The notes beneath the pieces were generated by a model, which saw only the letters and a program-made list of their open reading frames with translations, did no database searches and had not been told where the DNA came from. From CAZEPJ01 sp964514105 (GTDB lineage: Bacteria; Desulfobacterota; Desulfocorpusculales; Desulfocorpusculum), in contig CAZEPJ010000014.1 of the NCBI GenBank assembly GCA_964514105.1, forward strand, positions 1 to 64,000: a stretch of DNA of 64,000 nucleotides. The letters run 5' to 3'. This document shows, piece by piece, positions 40,841 through 49,470 of the stretch (the first letter of the stretch is position 1; every line of letters begins with the position of its first letter). The translations under genes and the position numbers were made by a program.

Positions 40841-41101
40841 CGCCGGAAATGCATGTCTCATGGCTCTGCTGGGGAAGCAGGAGTCGGGGACCAAGGGCTC
40901 CCACCCCTTGCTGAAGGGTTGCCTCCGCTCTGGCACGCCTGTGTCTTATTGGTGAGTTGAGGTCAGAAAACGACATCGGCGGACATGCGACATAAGATGT
41001 TGTTATCAAAAGAACAAAAACTGGTCAAACCGTCATCAGCCAGAAGGCCTTCGTTACCATTATGTTATATCAACGACAATATTGGCCAAAGGAGGAGGCA
41101 G

Positions 41102-41962
41102 ATGCTCTCCAGATGGATCCTGCAGGCCGTTCTCCTGGGGCTTCCAGCCGGGGCGTTGGCGTTCCAGGTCCCCCTGTTCTGGGACCGCAACCCTGAAGCC
41201 GATCTGGCGGGGTACGTGCTCTACAACGGGACGCAGTCGGGCCAATATGACCACTCCTTCTGGATCGACAAGGAGGCCTGCACGGGGGATGTCTGCCAAG
41301 TCACCCTGGAGCTGTCGGAGGGACATTGGTACGCATCGGTCACGGCGGTGAACGACGCCGGCCTGGAGAGCGAACCCAGCGAGGAGATCCACATCATCCT
41401 CGGGCAGGACCAGCCTGTGGTGCTCTACCCCAACGGGTCCATCCGGTGGATCCGGGGATGTCCATACGAGATCCTATGGGAGAACTTCGACGCAGGGAAC
41501 GTCTCGCTTCGGCTCATGAAGGATGGGCGGCTTCACAGGAAGATCGCCAAGAAGACGGCCAACGACGGACAGTTCGTCTGGAATGTTCACAAGGCCCAGG
41601 CCCCGGGCGATGGGTTTCGGGTCCAGGTGTCGGCCGGTGGACAGTCAGACCTCTCGGATGAAGCGCTGGAGGTGGTGGCCCCCACGGTCCTGGCGCCCGC
41701 TGACGGGGCCTCCCTGGCTCGGGGAGCGGTGCACACCATCCAATGGGACAACGAGACCTTCTGCGGCAGCGATGTCCATGTGTATCTGTATCGGAAGAAG
41801 CGGGCATTTCGAGACATCGCCCTCTCGGCACCCAACACGGGGACCCTGCAATGGCTTGTCCCCGGCGATCTGCCTCCGGCCGGGACGTATCGCCTCCGCA
41901 TTCAGTCGGCGGCCCACGGCACGTGTGCCGCGTATTCCGACGGTCTGTTCGTGGTCAACTGA
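41102..41962 (+). CDS. Secreted FN3/Kre9-like matrix protein
   Basis: This is a protein of 286 residues with a signal peptide (LQAVLLGLPAGALA-F). A fibronectin type III-like domain (about residues 20-105, WDRNPEADLAGYVLYNG and WYASVTAVNDAGLESEPS) is followed by two Kre9/KNH-like beta repeats that share SIRWIRGCPYEILWENF and HTIQWDNETFCGSDVHVYLY, and LR-rich ends. It is a paralogue of 43755-44675, with the same order of domains. AAAGGAGGAGG precedes ATG 41102. It is likely an exported matrix or cell-surface protein. The role is inferred from domains and the neighbouring exopolysaccharide locus. Confidence 0.8.
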   Translation: MLSRWILQAVLLGLPAGALAFQVPLFWDRNPEADLAGYVLYNGTQSGQYDHSFWIDKEACTGDVCQVTLELSEGHWYASVTAVNDAGLESEPSEEIHIILGQDQPVVLYPNGSIRWIRGCPYEILWENFDAGNVSLRLMKDGRLHRKIAKKTANDGQFVWNVHKAQAPGDGFRVQVSAGGQSDLSDEALEVVAPTVLAPADGASLARGAVHTIQWDNETFCGSDVHVYLYRKKRAFRDIALSAPNTGTLQWLVPGDLPPAGTYRLRIQSAAHGTCAAYSDGLFVVN

Positions 41963-42000
41963 GGAAGGGCATCCGACGAGCAGACTCAGCGAGGTTGACG

Positions 42001-42873
42001 ATGAAAGCCCTCACAAGCGCCAGGTATGTCTCCCTTGCCGTTCTCGGCTGGGCCCTCTTGTGCACGGGCTTGGCGGATGCGGCCACCTTCACCCTGCAGT
42101 GGGACCCCAACACCGAGCCCGATCTGGCGGGGTACAAGCTTCATTACGGCACGTCCTCGGGGACATACACCACCCACATCGACGTGGGGAACGTCACTAC
42201 CTATGACGTGGCCGGCCTCCAAGACGGGGTGACCTACTATTTCGCCGTCACGGCCCGCGACACCGAAGGGAACGAGAGCGGCTATTCCAACGAGGTGTCG
42301 GGCAGGAAAAACCTGGCTCCCCAAGCCAGTGCCTCTGCCACCCCCACATCGGGGCACGCCCCATTGAGCGTCTCCTTCACCGGCTCCGGCACCGACCCCG
42401 ACGGCACCATCGCCTCTTTCTCCTGGACCTTCGGCGACGGCGGCACCTCCTCGGCCCAGAGCCCTTCCCATACCTACTCCGCCCCCGGCACCTACACGGC
42501 CACACTCACCGTGACGGACAACGACGGCGCCACAGGCACCAAGTCCGTCCAGATCACCGTCTCCGCACCCAACCAGCCGCCCATGATCACGGCCAGTGCC
42601 ACACCTGCAAGAGGGGCACCCCCCCTGACCGTCACCTTCACCGGCAGCGCCACGGACAGCGATGGTACAGTCGTCTCCCTGTCGTGGGACTTCGGCGACG
42701 GCGGCACGTCGCCCGGGCCCGACGCGACCCATTCCTATGATGCGGAAGGCACGTATACAGCTGTCCTCACGGCCACAGACGACGACGGTGCCACGTCCAC
42801 CAAGTCCTTCGTCATCACCGTGAATGCAGCACCTAGCAGGCCCAAGGGCCTCAAGATCGGGAAGATCAAATAG
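42001..42873 (+). CDS. Secreted FN3 and PKD domain protein
   Basis: This is a protein of 290 residues with a signal peptide (AVLGWALLCTGLADA-A). One FN3 domain (about 29-103, WDPNTEPDLAGYKLHYGTSS) is followed by two PKD domains (about 105-192 and 196-283), each with FTGSGTDPDGT or FTGSATDSDGT and the FGDGGTS Trp/His core. The end is basic (KGLKIGKIK). PKD domains mediate protein-polysaccharide or surface contacts. It lies 38 bp after the FN3/Kre9 gene, likely co-transcribed. The PKD units resemble those of the large gene at 45123-47585. Confidence 0.82.
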   Translation: MKALTSARYVSLAVLGWALLCTGLADAATFTLQWDPNTEPDLAGYKLHYGTSSGTYTTHIDVGNVTTYDVAGLQDGVTYYFAVTARDTEGNESGYSNEVSGRKNLAPQASASATPTSGHAPLSVSFTGSGTDPDGTIASFSWTFGDGGTSSAQSPSHTYSAPGTYTATLTVTDNDGATGTKSVQITVSAPNQPPMITASATPARGAPPLTVTFTGSATDSDGTVVSLSWDFGDGGTSPGPDATHSYDAEGTYTAVLTATDDDGATSTKSFVITVNAAPSRPKGLKIGKIK

Positions 42874-42897
42874 CCGGGCGAGGTGCCGGAAACGGCG

Positions 42898-42932
42898 AGG
42901 GCCAGCCGCCGATCCTCTCGGTGGCTGGCCCT
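42898..42932. terminator. Strong hairpin between convergent genes
   Basis: AGGGCCAGCC (42898-42907) and GGCTGGCCCT (42923-42932) form a perfect 10-bp stem; an inner CCGA/TCGG extends it. There is no T-run. It lies 24 bp after the FN3/PKD gene and before the 3' end of the opposite Arg-rich gene. Confidence 0.6.
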
Positions 42933-42971
42933 TGGCCCCGCCCCTGCGATGCCTGCACAGGTCGGTTCAGA

Positions 42972-43229
42972 TCAAGAAGTGGCCTCTGAGAGGCACGCCT
43001 GGAGCGCTCCGTCTTCGAAGCCGGCACGTCGCTCAGCCTGTCTGCGCTCTCCGTTCCGCCGCTCGCCCCCGCGCCGTTCGCAACCTCGACGTCGCACAGC
43101 CGCCCCCGACATCAACGCTTCCATGGCGATCCTAAAGGACCGCCGCTCCCCCCTCCTGCGTTCCCCTCTGCGGCGCTCCCCGTGACGCCTGTCGCCCCCA
43201 GCTCGCCTGTCTGTCGCTTGCCACTGCAT
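42972..43229 (-). CDS. Arg-rich repeat protein (GERR/GDRR repeats)
   Basis: This is a protein of 85 residues with tandem RR-x-GE-RR-type repeats, for example DRRAGGDRRHGERRRGERRR and RRGGERRNGERRQAERRAG. Two repeat tracts are separated by a short hydrophobic stretch (FRIAMEALMSGAAV). AAGGGGG and GGGAGG precede ATG 43229. Such RRxGERR tracts are known as parts of deltaproteobacterial signalling proteins and small proteins; their role is unknown. Simple-sequence bias makes this less certain than other genes. Confidence 0.5.
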   Translation of the reverse strand: MQWQATDRRAGGDRRHGERRRGERRRGERRSFRIAMEALMSGAAVRRRGCERRGGERRNGERRQAERRAGFEDGALQACLSEATS

Positions 43230-43379
43230 CCCCCTTCGCCTCCCAACCGTTCCTCGCCCAACAGGCCGTCAGAATTTTACCCGTTCCCCATCGCCGTCGC
43301 AACCCCGGACACGGGTCAGACGCCCCGGCGGGTACGATCTTTGGCTTCGGGACCGACTGCCCCGCAACGAATTTTCTTG

Positions 43380-43409
43380 TTGACTTGCCGAAGCTTAGTT
43401 AGCTATAAG
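43380..43409 (+). promoter_or_regulatory. Promoter of the second FN3/Kre9-like gene
   Basis: TTGACT (43380-43385) and TATAAG (43404-43409) are 18 bp apart in an AT-rich patch. The next start codon is at 43755, giving an untranslated leader of about 340 nt. Confidence 0.7.
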
Positions 43410-43415
43410 TAAGTC

Positions 43416-43754
43416 TAATTAACTGCTGGAGCCGCCCATTGAGACTCCGGAAGACGGCCCCGTTCATCCCGCGTCAGCCCTGCCCGCACGTGTGCGCATC
43501 CTGCCCTTTCACCCAGGCGCCGGGTCCGACCCCAGCAAGCGGTTCGCCGGGACCCAGCGCGGCTCCTTGTCCCTGGCAAGGGTCTCCACACGGCGGCGAT
43601 CGAGGCACGACCCTTGCAAGACACAAGATGGAAAGGGGCTCAGGCCGGTGGACCCATCCCTTCCGGAGGGCCGCAAACACAGCACGGAAAAGGGATCAAG
43701 GCTGGCCGCGGCCCCCATGGGGGAGGGTACGTTTTTGACTGGTGCGTCAAGGCC
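43416..43754 (+). other. Long untranslated leader of the second FN3/Kre9-like gene
   Basis: The promoter at 43380-43409 and the start at 43755 leave about 340 nt without a supported ORF. I looked for a cyclic-di-GMP riboswitch, which would fit the gene type, and did not find its conserved core. The rest of the 525-bp gap (43230-43379) has no gene I can support. Confidence 0.5.
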
Positions 43755-44675
43755 ATGCACAATATTGCACATCCCGTAGCCCATGGGGTGGCCTGGGCAC
43801 TCCTTGCCCTTCTGCTCTCGGCGGGGCACGCCAGGGCAGACGTGCTGACCCTCGCCTGGGACCACAGCCAGGACCCCGGCATTGCCGGCTACCGCCTCTA
43901 TTGGGGCAATCATCCCAGGGGCCACGACGAGGACTCGCCGGACGTCTCTTCTCCGTACCCTTGGGACATGCCGGTGGATCTCCAGCGCTGCAAGGCGGGG
44001 ACCTGCTCGACGCCGCCCCTGGAGTTCGACGCGGGCCCGTGGTATTTCGCCGTAACCGCCGTGTCCAGGTCAGGCACACCCAGCAAGTTCAGCGAGGAGG
44101 TCTCCAAAGTCATCCCGGATGAACCCACCCTGTTTTTTCCCCATGACGCACCGGCGATGGCCATGGGGTGTCAATACACCATCCGGTGGTCCGGCTTCCA
44201 GGGCGACAGGGTTTCCATTCACCTCCTCAAAGACGGCGGGGCGGTGAAAACCATCTCCAGGTCCACGGCCAACGACGGGGCGTTCCTCTGGAGGGTCCCC
44301 AAGAAGAAGCTGAGCCCCGCAGAGGGCTTCACGGTCCGGGTCAGTGCCGGGGCCGAAAGGGTTGAATCCGCGGCCCCGTTTGAGATTCTCTCCCCCGCGG
44401 TGACAGCCCCTTCCTCCGGGGAGATCCTCTCCCGGGGCGCCGCCGAGTTGATCCGGTGGGAGCCGGCCGGTTTCTGCCAAGGGCCGGTGAGCGTGTCTCT
44501 TCGAAGCGGGAAGAAGGCTTCCAGCGTCATTGCCCCAAACGCTCCGAACACGGGTGCGTGGACATGGATCGTGCCCCAGGAACAGAAGCCTGGAAGCAGG
44601 TTCCGGATTCAGGTCCAATCGACTTTGAACCCGGCCTGCAGAGGCGTCTCCCCAGGCTATTTCACGGTGCAGTGA
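43755..44675 (+). CDS. Secreted FN3/Kre9-like matrix protein (paralogue)
   Basis: This is a protein of 306 residues with a signal peptide (AWALLALLLSAGHARA-D). It has the same build as 41102-41962: an FN3-like domain (WDHSQDPGIAGYRLYWG, WYFAVTAVSRSGTPSKFSEE) and two Kre9-like repeats (QYTIRWSGFQGDRVSIHLL with KTISRSTANDGAFLW, then ELIRWEPAGFCQGPVSVSL). The start is uncertain, as the Shine-Dalgarno (AAGG) is weak; an open frame extends upstream without signals. It may be a structural partner of the first paralogue. Confidence 0.75.
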   Translation: MHNIAHPVAHGVAWALLALLLSAGHARADVLTLAWDHSQDPGIAGYRLYWGNHPRGHDEDSPDVSSPYPWDMPVDLQRCKAGTCSTPPLEFDAGPWYFAVTAVSRSGTPSKFSEEVSKVIPDEPTLFFPHDAPAMAMGCQYTIRWSGFQGDRVSIHLLKDGGAVKTISRSTANDGAFLWRVPKKKLSPAEGFTVRVSAGAERVESAAPFEILSPAVTAPSSGEILSRGAAELIRWEPAGFCQGPVSVSLRSGKKASSVIAPNAPNTGAWTWIVPQEQKPGSRFRIQVQSTLNPACRGVSPGYFTVQ

Positions 44676-44809
44676 ACTGAGATGCGTGACCTCGCAGACG
44701 GCAGGTAGATGGGGTTCCGCGGCAAGGCGGCCCCCCCCGACACCCCACGCACGCAGGGCCACGCGGTCCCCGGGCATTGAGGCCGATGCCACCGCGCGGG
44801 AGGCTGATG

Positions 44810-44998
44810 ATGAAGACACACATCACGACGCTTTTCCCGGATGCGTATTCGCCATCGCCGGCCCAGGAGCCATCGGCGCAGCTCGCTCTGGAGACGCGGG
44901 ACAGCATGCTCCCGGGTGTCCGGTTCTTGAGAGGCCTCCTCCTGGCCGCCCTGCTCAGTCTCCCCTTTTGGGCCGCGCTGGCTTGGCTGATCCTGTAG
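44810..44998 (+). CDS. Small single-helix membrane protein
   Basis: This is a 62-residue protein with GGGAGG spaced 6 nt before ATG 44810 (ATG 44807 is closer). It has a hydrophilic N-terminal half and one C-terminal hydrophobic helix (GLLLAALLSLPFWAALAWLI). It has no family I recognise. It lies downstream of the FN3/Kre9 gene and could be part of the same transcript. Real coding is moderately supported. Confidence 0.5.
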   Translation: MKTHITTLFPDAYSPSPAQEPSAQLALETRDSMLPGVRFLRGLLLAALLSLPFWAALAWLIL

Positions 44999-45122
44999 GC
45001 CATCCGCGCCCCCCCCGTCTGCGCCCTTTTCCCGGCCACGTACAAGACCCTCGCGTGCCTCTTTGCCCTGCCGGCTGCTACGACGCCCCTGGATTTCCGC
45101 TGGAGCCGCCGCTGAAAGGGGG

Positions 45123-47585
45123 CTAGGGAAGGGGGGCCGTCGCCACGCCCCCGTTGCTGCTGCGCACGGTGACCCAGGGGGGTTTGACCAGCACGTTCTT
45201 GAACTTGCGAGAATGACTCCGGGACTTCTTCTTGTACAACAGGTTCCCGAGGCCGTCAGCCCACAGGGTCACGCTTCCAGGGGTTGCGTTGGACTTGGCC
45301 CTGACCGTGAGGACCCTCTTCTTGTACTTGACTTGGGTCACGGTCACGGTGTCCGCCGCGTCCCCCACCCTCAGGGCCACCGACGCCGCAGATCCCCAAG
45401 CGCCGGTATGATCCCGGGCCCGAACCTGGAGGGTGTAGCTTCCGTTGGGCCACCCCGACACATCCACCTGGGTCCCGACGGATTCGACCGACCCGCCCAA
45501 CGCCCCGTCCAGGGGCGCCATGGCCGCCCCCGGCCCCTCCCTGGGATCCACCCACCACTCCACTTCCGCGATGGGCGAGCCGCCCGGGAGACCGGCCGTG
45601 GCGCTCAGGACCACCAGGGTCTGGCCGAGGGTGGGATTGGGCGACGCCGCCACGTCGAAGACGGTGGGCCCCGTGCGAGCGGGCGCCACTGCGGGCCAAA
45701 GCCCGCCATGGGCCAGGCCGTACGATTCCCATTGCACAGGCACCTGGAATAGAGAGGGCATGCCCGCCGCGGCATCGTCAAAGGCCTCCAGCCATCCGCC
45801 CCCGCCCTTGCCCGGCCCCACCAGCACCTCATCTCGTCCGTCGCCGTCGAGATCTCCGGCGGCTGGATGTGTCTCGCCGGCCAGGCGATTGTAGTCCGTC
45901 GCGCTCAAGGTGATCCAGGCCAGATGGGTCGGGTAGCCGTATGCGTAGTCCATGACCGCCACCCTCCCGCCGCCCCGTTTCCCCATGCCCAGAAGGATCT
46001 CGGCCCTGCCGTCCCCATCCAGGTCGGCGCAGGCGGGCCAGCTCTCTCCGTTGGCTGAGTTGTATTCCGCCCAGTCAATGGCCCCCCAGGCCAGGGGAAG
46101 GGCATCGCGGGTGACCACGAAGGCGCCGCCGGGCAGCGCGGCATTGCCCGATACCGGGCCCAGACCAAGGACCACCTCCCGCTCGCCGTCTCCGTCCACG
46201 TCCCCCGCAGCCGGCCGCACCTCGCCGCTGGCCGTGTTGTAGTCGTCCCAGTCCAACAAGAGCCACTCTCTGTGGGTGACAGCCCCTGCGGCATACTGAA
46301 AGACCTCGACGCGCCCCCCGCCCCCGGCCCCCAACCCTATGAGGATCTCGTCACGGCCGTCTCCGTCCAGGTCGCCGCAGGCCGGCCAGGTCTCCCCGTT
46401 GGCGGCGTTGTACTCGGGCCAGTTCACCTGTCCCCAGGCCAGATGGTTGTACTGGCTGTCCAGAATCAAGAACATGCCGTTGGGTATGGGCGGAGGCCCG
46501 GCTTCCCCCCGTCCCAGGCCCACCACGATCTCGGATTGCCCATCACCGTCCAGATCTCCCACAGCCACCCGGGCCTCCCCGCTCAGGGCCTCGTACTCGG
46601 GCCAGCCCAGTCGCAGCCAGAACTCATGGAATAGATCCTCACTCAGGAAATCGATGACTCCGCCCGCCGGGGGATACGGACCCAGGCCGGCGATGACCCG
46701 CCCATAGCCCACCGCCGACGACGCCGTCACCGTCACCGCCACCGTGGCGCTCCCCGTCCCCCCCCGGTTGTCCGTCACCGTCAGCCTCGCCGTATAACTC
46801 CCCGCCGAAACATACGTGTGGGACGGGTTCTGAACACTGGATGTGCCCCCGTCCCCAAACGTCCACGCATACGACGCAATGCTCCCGTCCGGGTCGCTCC
46901 CGCTCCCCGTGAACGCCACCGTCAGGGGCGAGGTCCCTGAAATCGGCGTCCCCGAGGCCGTCGCAATGGGCAGCTGGTTGGGCGCCGTCACCGTCACCGC
47001 CACCGTGGCGCTCCCCGTCCCCCCCCGGTTGTCCGTCACCGTCAGCCTCGCCGTATAACTCCCCGCCGAAACATACGTGTGGGACGGGTTCTGAACACTG
47101 GATGTGCCCCCGTCCCCAAACGTCCACGCATACGACGCAATGCTCCCGTCCGGGTCGCTCCCGCTCCCCGTGAACGCCACCGTCAGGGGCGAGGTCCCTG
47201 AAATCGGCGTCCCCGAGGCCGTCGCAATGGGCAGCTGGTTGGGCGCCGATGCTGTCGTATGGGAGATCTCTTCCGAAAACCCGCTTTGAAGGGCCTCGTA
47301 GTAGGCCTTCACTGCGAAGAAATACTGCTGTCCGTCGGCCAGATCCGTGAAGGTATAACTGGTGGTCTTGCCCACATCCAGGCTGAAGGTGTAGTTGCCG
47401 CTGGAGGTCCCGCGAAAGACGATGTATCCCGAGATCGGCTCGGGATTCGGGTCCCAGGCGAGCGTGACCGGGTCAGCCCCCCGGGCCTCCCAGGGCATGG
47501 CCCCGGCCAAAGCCAGGAGCGCCAGGGCTGCTCCCCCGAGCCGGCGGCCCCACAGGTCCCCAACACGGCGAAGAAGAGATCTCAT
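45123..47585 (-). CDS. Large secreted FN3/PKD/FG-GAP protein
   Basis: This is an 820-residue exported protein. Order: signal peptide (ALALLALAGAMPWEARG), FN3 (about 38-122), two PKD domains identical in sequence (about 123-296), then several FG-GAP/VCBS-type repeats with the calcium-binding pattern GDLDGDGxxE (five or more, spaced about 60 residues), a further beta domain and a basic Lys-rich end (VKYKKRVLTVRAKS). The repeats suggest a beta-propeller with calcium ligands. It is probably a surface adhesin or matrix protein. The two PKD units derive from a perfect 261-bp duplication. Confidence 0.85.
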   Translation of the reverse strand: MRSLLRRVGDLWGRRLGGAALALLALAGAMPWEARGADPVTLAWDPNPEPISGYIVFRGTSSGNYTFSLDVGKTTSYTFTDLADGQQYFFAVKAYYEALQSGFSEEISHTTASAPNQLPIATASGTPISGTSPLTVAFTGSGSDPDGSIASYAWTFGDGGTSSVQNPSHTYVSAGSYTARLTVTDNRGGTGSATVAVTVTAPNQLPIATASGTPISGTSPLTVAFTGSGSDPDGSIASYAWTFGDGGTSSVQNPSHTYVSAGSYTARLTVTDNRGGTGSATVAVTVTASSAVGYGRVIAGLGPYPPAGGVIDFLSEDLFHEFWLRLGWPEYEALSGEARVAVGDLDGDGQSEIVVGLGRGEAGPPPIPNGMFLILDSQYNHLAWGQVNWPEYNAANGETWPACGDLDGDGRDEILIGLGAGGGGRVEVFQYAAGAVTHREWLLLDWDDYNTASGEVRPAAGDVDGDGEREVVLGLGPVSGNAALPGGAFVVTRDALPLAWGAIDWAEYNSANGESWPACADLDGDGRAEILLGMGKRGGGRVAVMDYAYGYPTHLAWITLSATDYNRLAGETHPAAGDLDGDGRDEVLVGPGKGGGGWLEAFDDAAAGMPSLFQVPVQWESYGLAHGGLWPAVAPARTGPTVFDVAASPNPTLGQTLVVLSATAGLPGGSPIAEVEWWVDPREGPGAAMAPLDGALGGSVESVGTQVDVSGWPNGSYTLQVRARDHTGAWGSAASVALRVGDAADTVTVTQVKYKKRVLTVRAKSNATPGSVTLWADGLGNLLYKKKSRSHSRKFKNVLVKPPWVTVRSSNGGVATAPLP
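46723..47244 (-). repeat. Perfect 261-bp tandem duplication within the PKD gene
   Basis: The units 46723-46983 and 46984-47244 read the same base for base as far as I can see. Each codes for one 87-residue PKD domain. Identity at synonymous positions means recent duplication or gene conversion. Confidence 0.9.
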
Positions 47586-47613
47586 TGAACGCCCCCCGGC
47601 GCCGGAGGCCCTT

Positions 47614-48441
47614 CTATGCGCCGCTCCCCCCCTTCAAGGTGAGGGACAGCCGGTCCAGGTGGGGAAGGGAGCCCAGGATGGGTGCTTGCAGGTATCGGGC
47701 CACCTGACGCTCCGACTTGAACGACGGATCCGTCCACTCGAGGACCCCGAGCCAGATCAGGATGATTGCAGCAGACGAGATCAGGAGCATGAGCACGGTG
47801 GGGAGACGCCCGGGGCGCCACACGGACCGGAGTTGCTCCATCTGCAGCGGCCCTTTGAGCGCCGCCGCCATCCCATCCTGTCTGGCCCCAGCGGCGTCCG
47901 AAGCCGTTGGGGCATCGAGCCGGGCGGCCGCCGGCTTGGGCTGGCCGGGTCCCTGCTGCTGTTTCCACCGGCTTCGCCGCTGCCCCTCCTCGGCCTTTCG
48001 GACCAGGCGCCCGGCATAATACGCGACCAGCGCCTCTCCCAGCTTCCCGTCGCCCCCCCGGTACGCGATGCGAACGGTGTCGTTGGAAGGGACCGTCAGG
48101 GACATGGTCCGTTCCACGGTCTGGGAAAATGGCCCCATGGCCCGATCCCCGGCGCCCGCATTCAGTTCCAACTGGCCATGGAGCTCACGGATGGCAAAAC
48201 GGTCCAGGAAGAATTCCGCCGGCTTGGCGATCACGTCCCCCATCCTCGTGAAATCCACCGGGCTCGTAGACAGCGCGATGGGGGCGTCGGGGGCGATGGC
48301 CACATCCTGCCGTACCGTGATCTGATCCACGCTGGCGGCCGACACAAGCACATACACAAGGGGAGGCGCGAGCGCGGCCAGGAACCACAGGCGGCGCGTC
48401 ACAAGGCCGTGGCCATAGCGCCTCAGGGCGAAACCGATCAT
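47614..48441 (-). CDS. Wzz-like membrane protein (short)
   Basis: This is a 275-residue inner-membrane protein with a topology like chain-length determinants: one helix near the N-terminus (LWFLAALAPPLVYVLVSAAS), a periplasmic region of about 180 residues and one C-terminal helix (VLMLLISSAAIILIWLGVL). AAGGAG precedes ATG 48441. It is much shorter than the full Wzz homologue at 53027-54571 and lacks a coiled-coil. With the kinase-like gene just upstream on the same strand it looks like a second, reduced Wzz/kinase pair. Confidence 0.65.
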   Translation of the reverse strand: MIGFALRRYGHGLVTRRLWFLAALAPPLVYVLVSAASVDQITVRQDVAIAPDAPIALSTSPVDFTRMGDVIAKPAEFFLDRFAIRELHGQLELNAGAGDRAMGPFSQTVERTMSLTVPSNDTVRIAYRGGDGKLGEALVAYYAGRLVRKAEEGQRRSRWKQQQGPGQPKPAAARLDAPTASDAAGARQDGMAAALKGPLQMEQLRSVWRPGRLPTVLMLLISSAAIILIWLGVLEWTDPSFKSERQVARYLQAPILGSLPHLDRLSLTLKGGSGA

Positions 48442-48485
48442 CGCCAGCTCTCCTTCCCCCAACCCCTGCACGCCGCCGACACCCC

Positions 48486-49199
48486 TCAGGCCAGGGGGTT
48501 TTTCCACTGGTTGACGACCACGCCCAACAGCTTGGCGCCGGCTGCGTCGAGCATCATCCGGGCCCTCTTCACCATGTGTCGCGACGTCACGTTGGCCAGG
48601 ACCACGAGGATCACCCCGTCCACGGCCCTGGCCAGGGCCACGGGATCCATCATCCGGCGGTTGGTCGGGAACACGGACGATGCGTCCAGCACCACCGTGT
48701 CGTACGCCCGCCGGGCCCACTGAACGATGCCCAGACCCAACTCGGTCACGTTTCCCCCGCCCGATCCCGGCGGCACGCCGTCGACGGCGGACAGGATCTC
48801 CAGTCCGTTGAGACCCGAAGGCTGCACCAAACCGCGCAGCACCTCCGCACCCTCCAGAACCACTTCGTCGGGTTTGCCCTCTTTGGGCGGCGCAGGGGGA
48901 GGCCCCGCCGGTCGGGACGGCAGTCTCTCTGCTTCGATGAGGCCCAGACCGAACAGGGTGTGGAGGGCGGGGGCGTACCAGTTCAAGTCAACGGTCAGGA
49001 CACGCTGGTGATCCTGAGTGGCGGCCACCGTGGCCAGGCCGGCGGCCACCGTCGTTTTCCCCTCTCCGGGCATGGAGCTTGTGACGAGCACGCAACGGGA
49101 GGCGGCTTTGGGCAAGGTGGCCGAGGCGGCGGCGTGGATGCGCTTCACCTCGGCTATTTGCGAGAGCAATCCCAAGCGCGACGCGGCATCTGAGCCCAT
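48486..49199 (-). CDS. CpsD-like P-loop protein, degenerate BY-kinase
   Basis: This is a protein of about 237 residues. Walker A is SSMPGEGKTT and the second motif is VDLNWYAPALHTLFG, where active BY-kinases have VD.D.R.P..H. Walker B-like VVLDASSVFP is present. The C-terminal Tyr cluster is absent. It may partner the Wzz-like protein downstream without being an autokinase. ATG 49199 is preferred to GTG 49211, which is upstream in frame. Confidence 0.72.
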   Translation of the reverse strand: MGSDAASRLGLLSQIAEVKRIHAAASATLPKAASRCVLVTSSMPGEGKTTVAAGLATVAATQDHQRVLTVDLNWYAPALHTLFGLGLIEAERLPSRPAGPPPAPPKEGKPDEVVLEGAEVLRGLVQPSGLNGLEILSAVDGVPPGSGGGNVTELGLGIVQWARRAYDTVVLDASSVFPTNRRMMDPVALARAVDGVILVVLANVTSRHMVKRARMMLDAAGAKLLGVVVNQWKNPLA

Positions 49200-49370
49200 T
49201 GCGAAGACCACCCAGGCGAATTGTCGACGTCAAGGATGCGCGCTGAAGCGTTTTTTCTTACCTTGTTCGAGTGCCCCTGATTTGTCAATCCTGATTTCCC
49301 TGATTCTGATAAGGATTTTCCTGATCCAGGACCTCGATCCCGCCGCAGGGCGTGGATTGAGGGAACACTT
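49200..49370. other. AT-rich spacer with repeated CCTGATT words
   Basis: Between the divergent genes 49199 and 49471 the sequence 49270-49330 contains CCTGATT or CTGAT words about six times in 55 bp, unlike the rest of the window. It could be a binding array or a dispersed repeat. Confidence 0.5.
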
Positions 49371-49397
49371 GCCAAACAAATCATGATTTGATAAGAA
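49369..49397 (+). promoter_or_regulatory. Promoter of the 176-residue membrane gene
   Basis: TTGCCA (49369-49374) and TAAGAA (49392-49397) are 17 bp apart. Confidence 0.55.
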
Positions 49398-49470
49398 TCG
49401 TGCAATTCTCCCGCCACAACGGGGGCCGGGGGAGCCTGGCCATGGCTTGGGGGTCCATATCAAAGCCATG

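Noticed and set aside
40700..41101. Plus-strand open frames near the ssrA promoter that resemble a frame in copy A of the repeat
   Set aside because: The similarity at protein level follows from the nucleotide repeat; no start signals or other gene-like evidence.
43560..43700. Possible cyclic-di-GMP (GEMM-I) riboswitch in the leader of 43755
   Set aside because: A GCCGCAAACACAGCACGG stretch looks vaguely similar, but the conserved GGGCAAACC...GAAA...GACGCAAAGC layout is not present.
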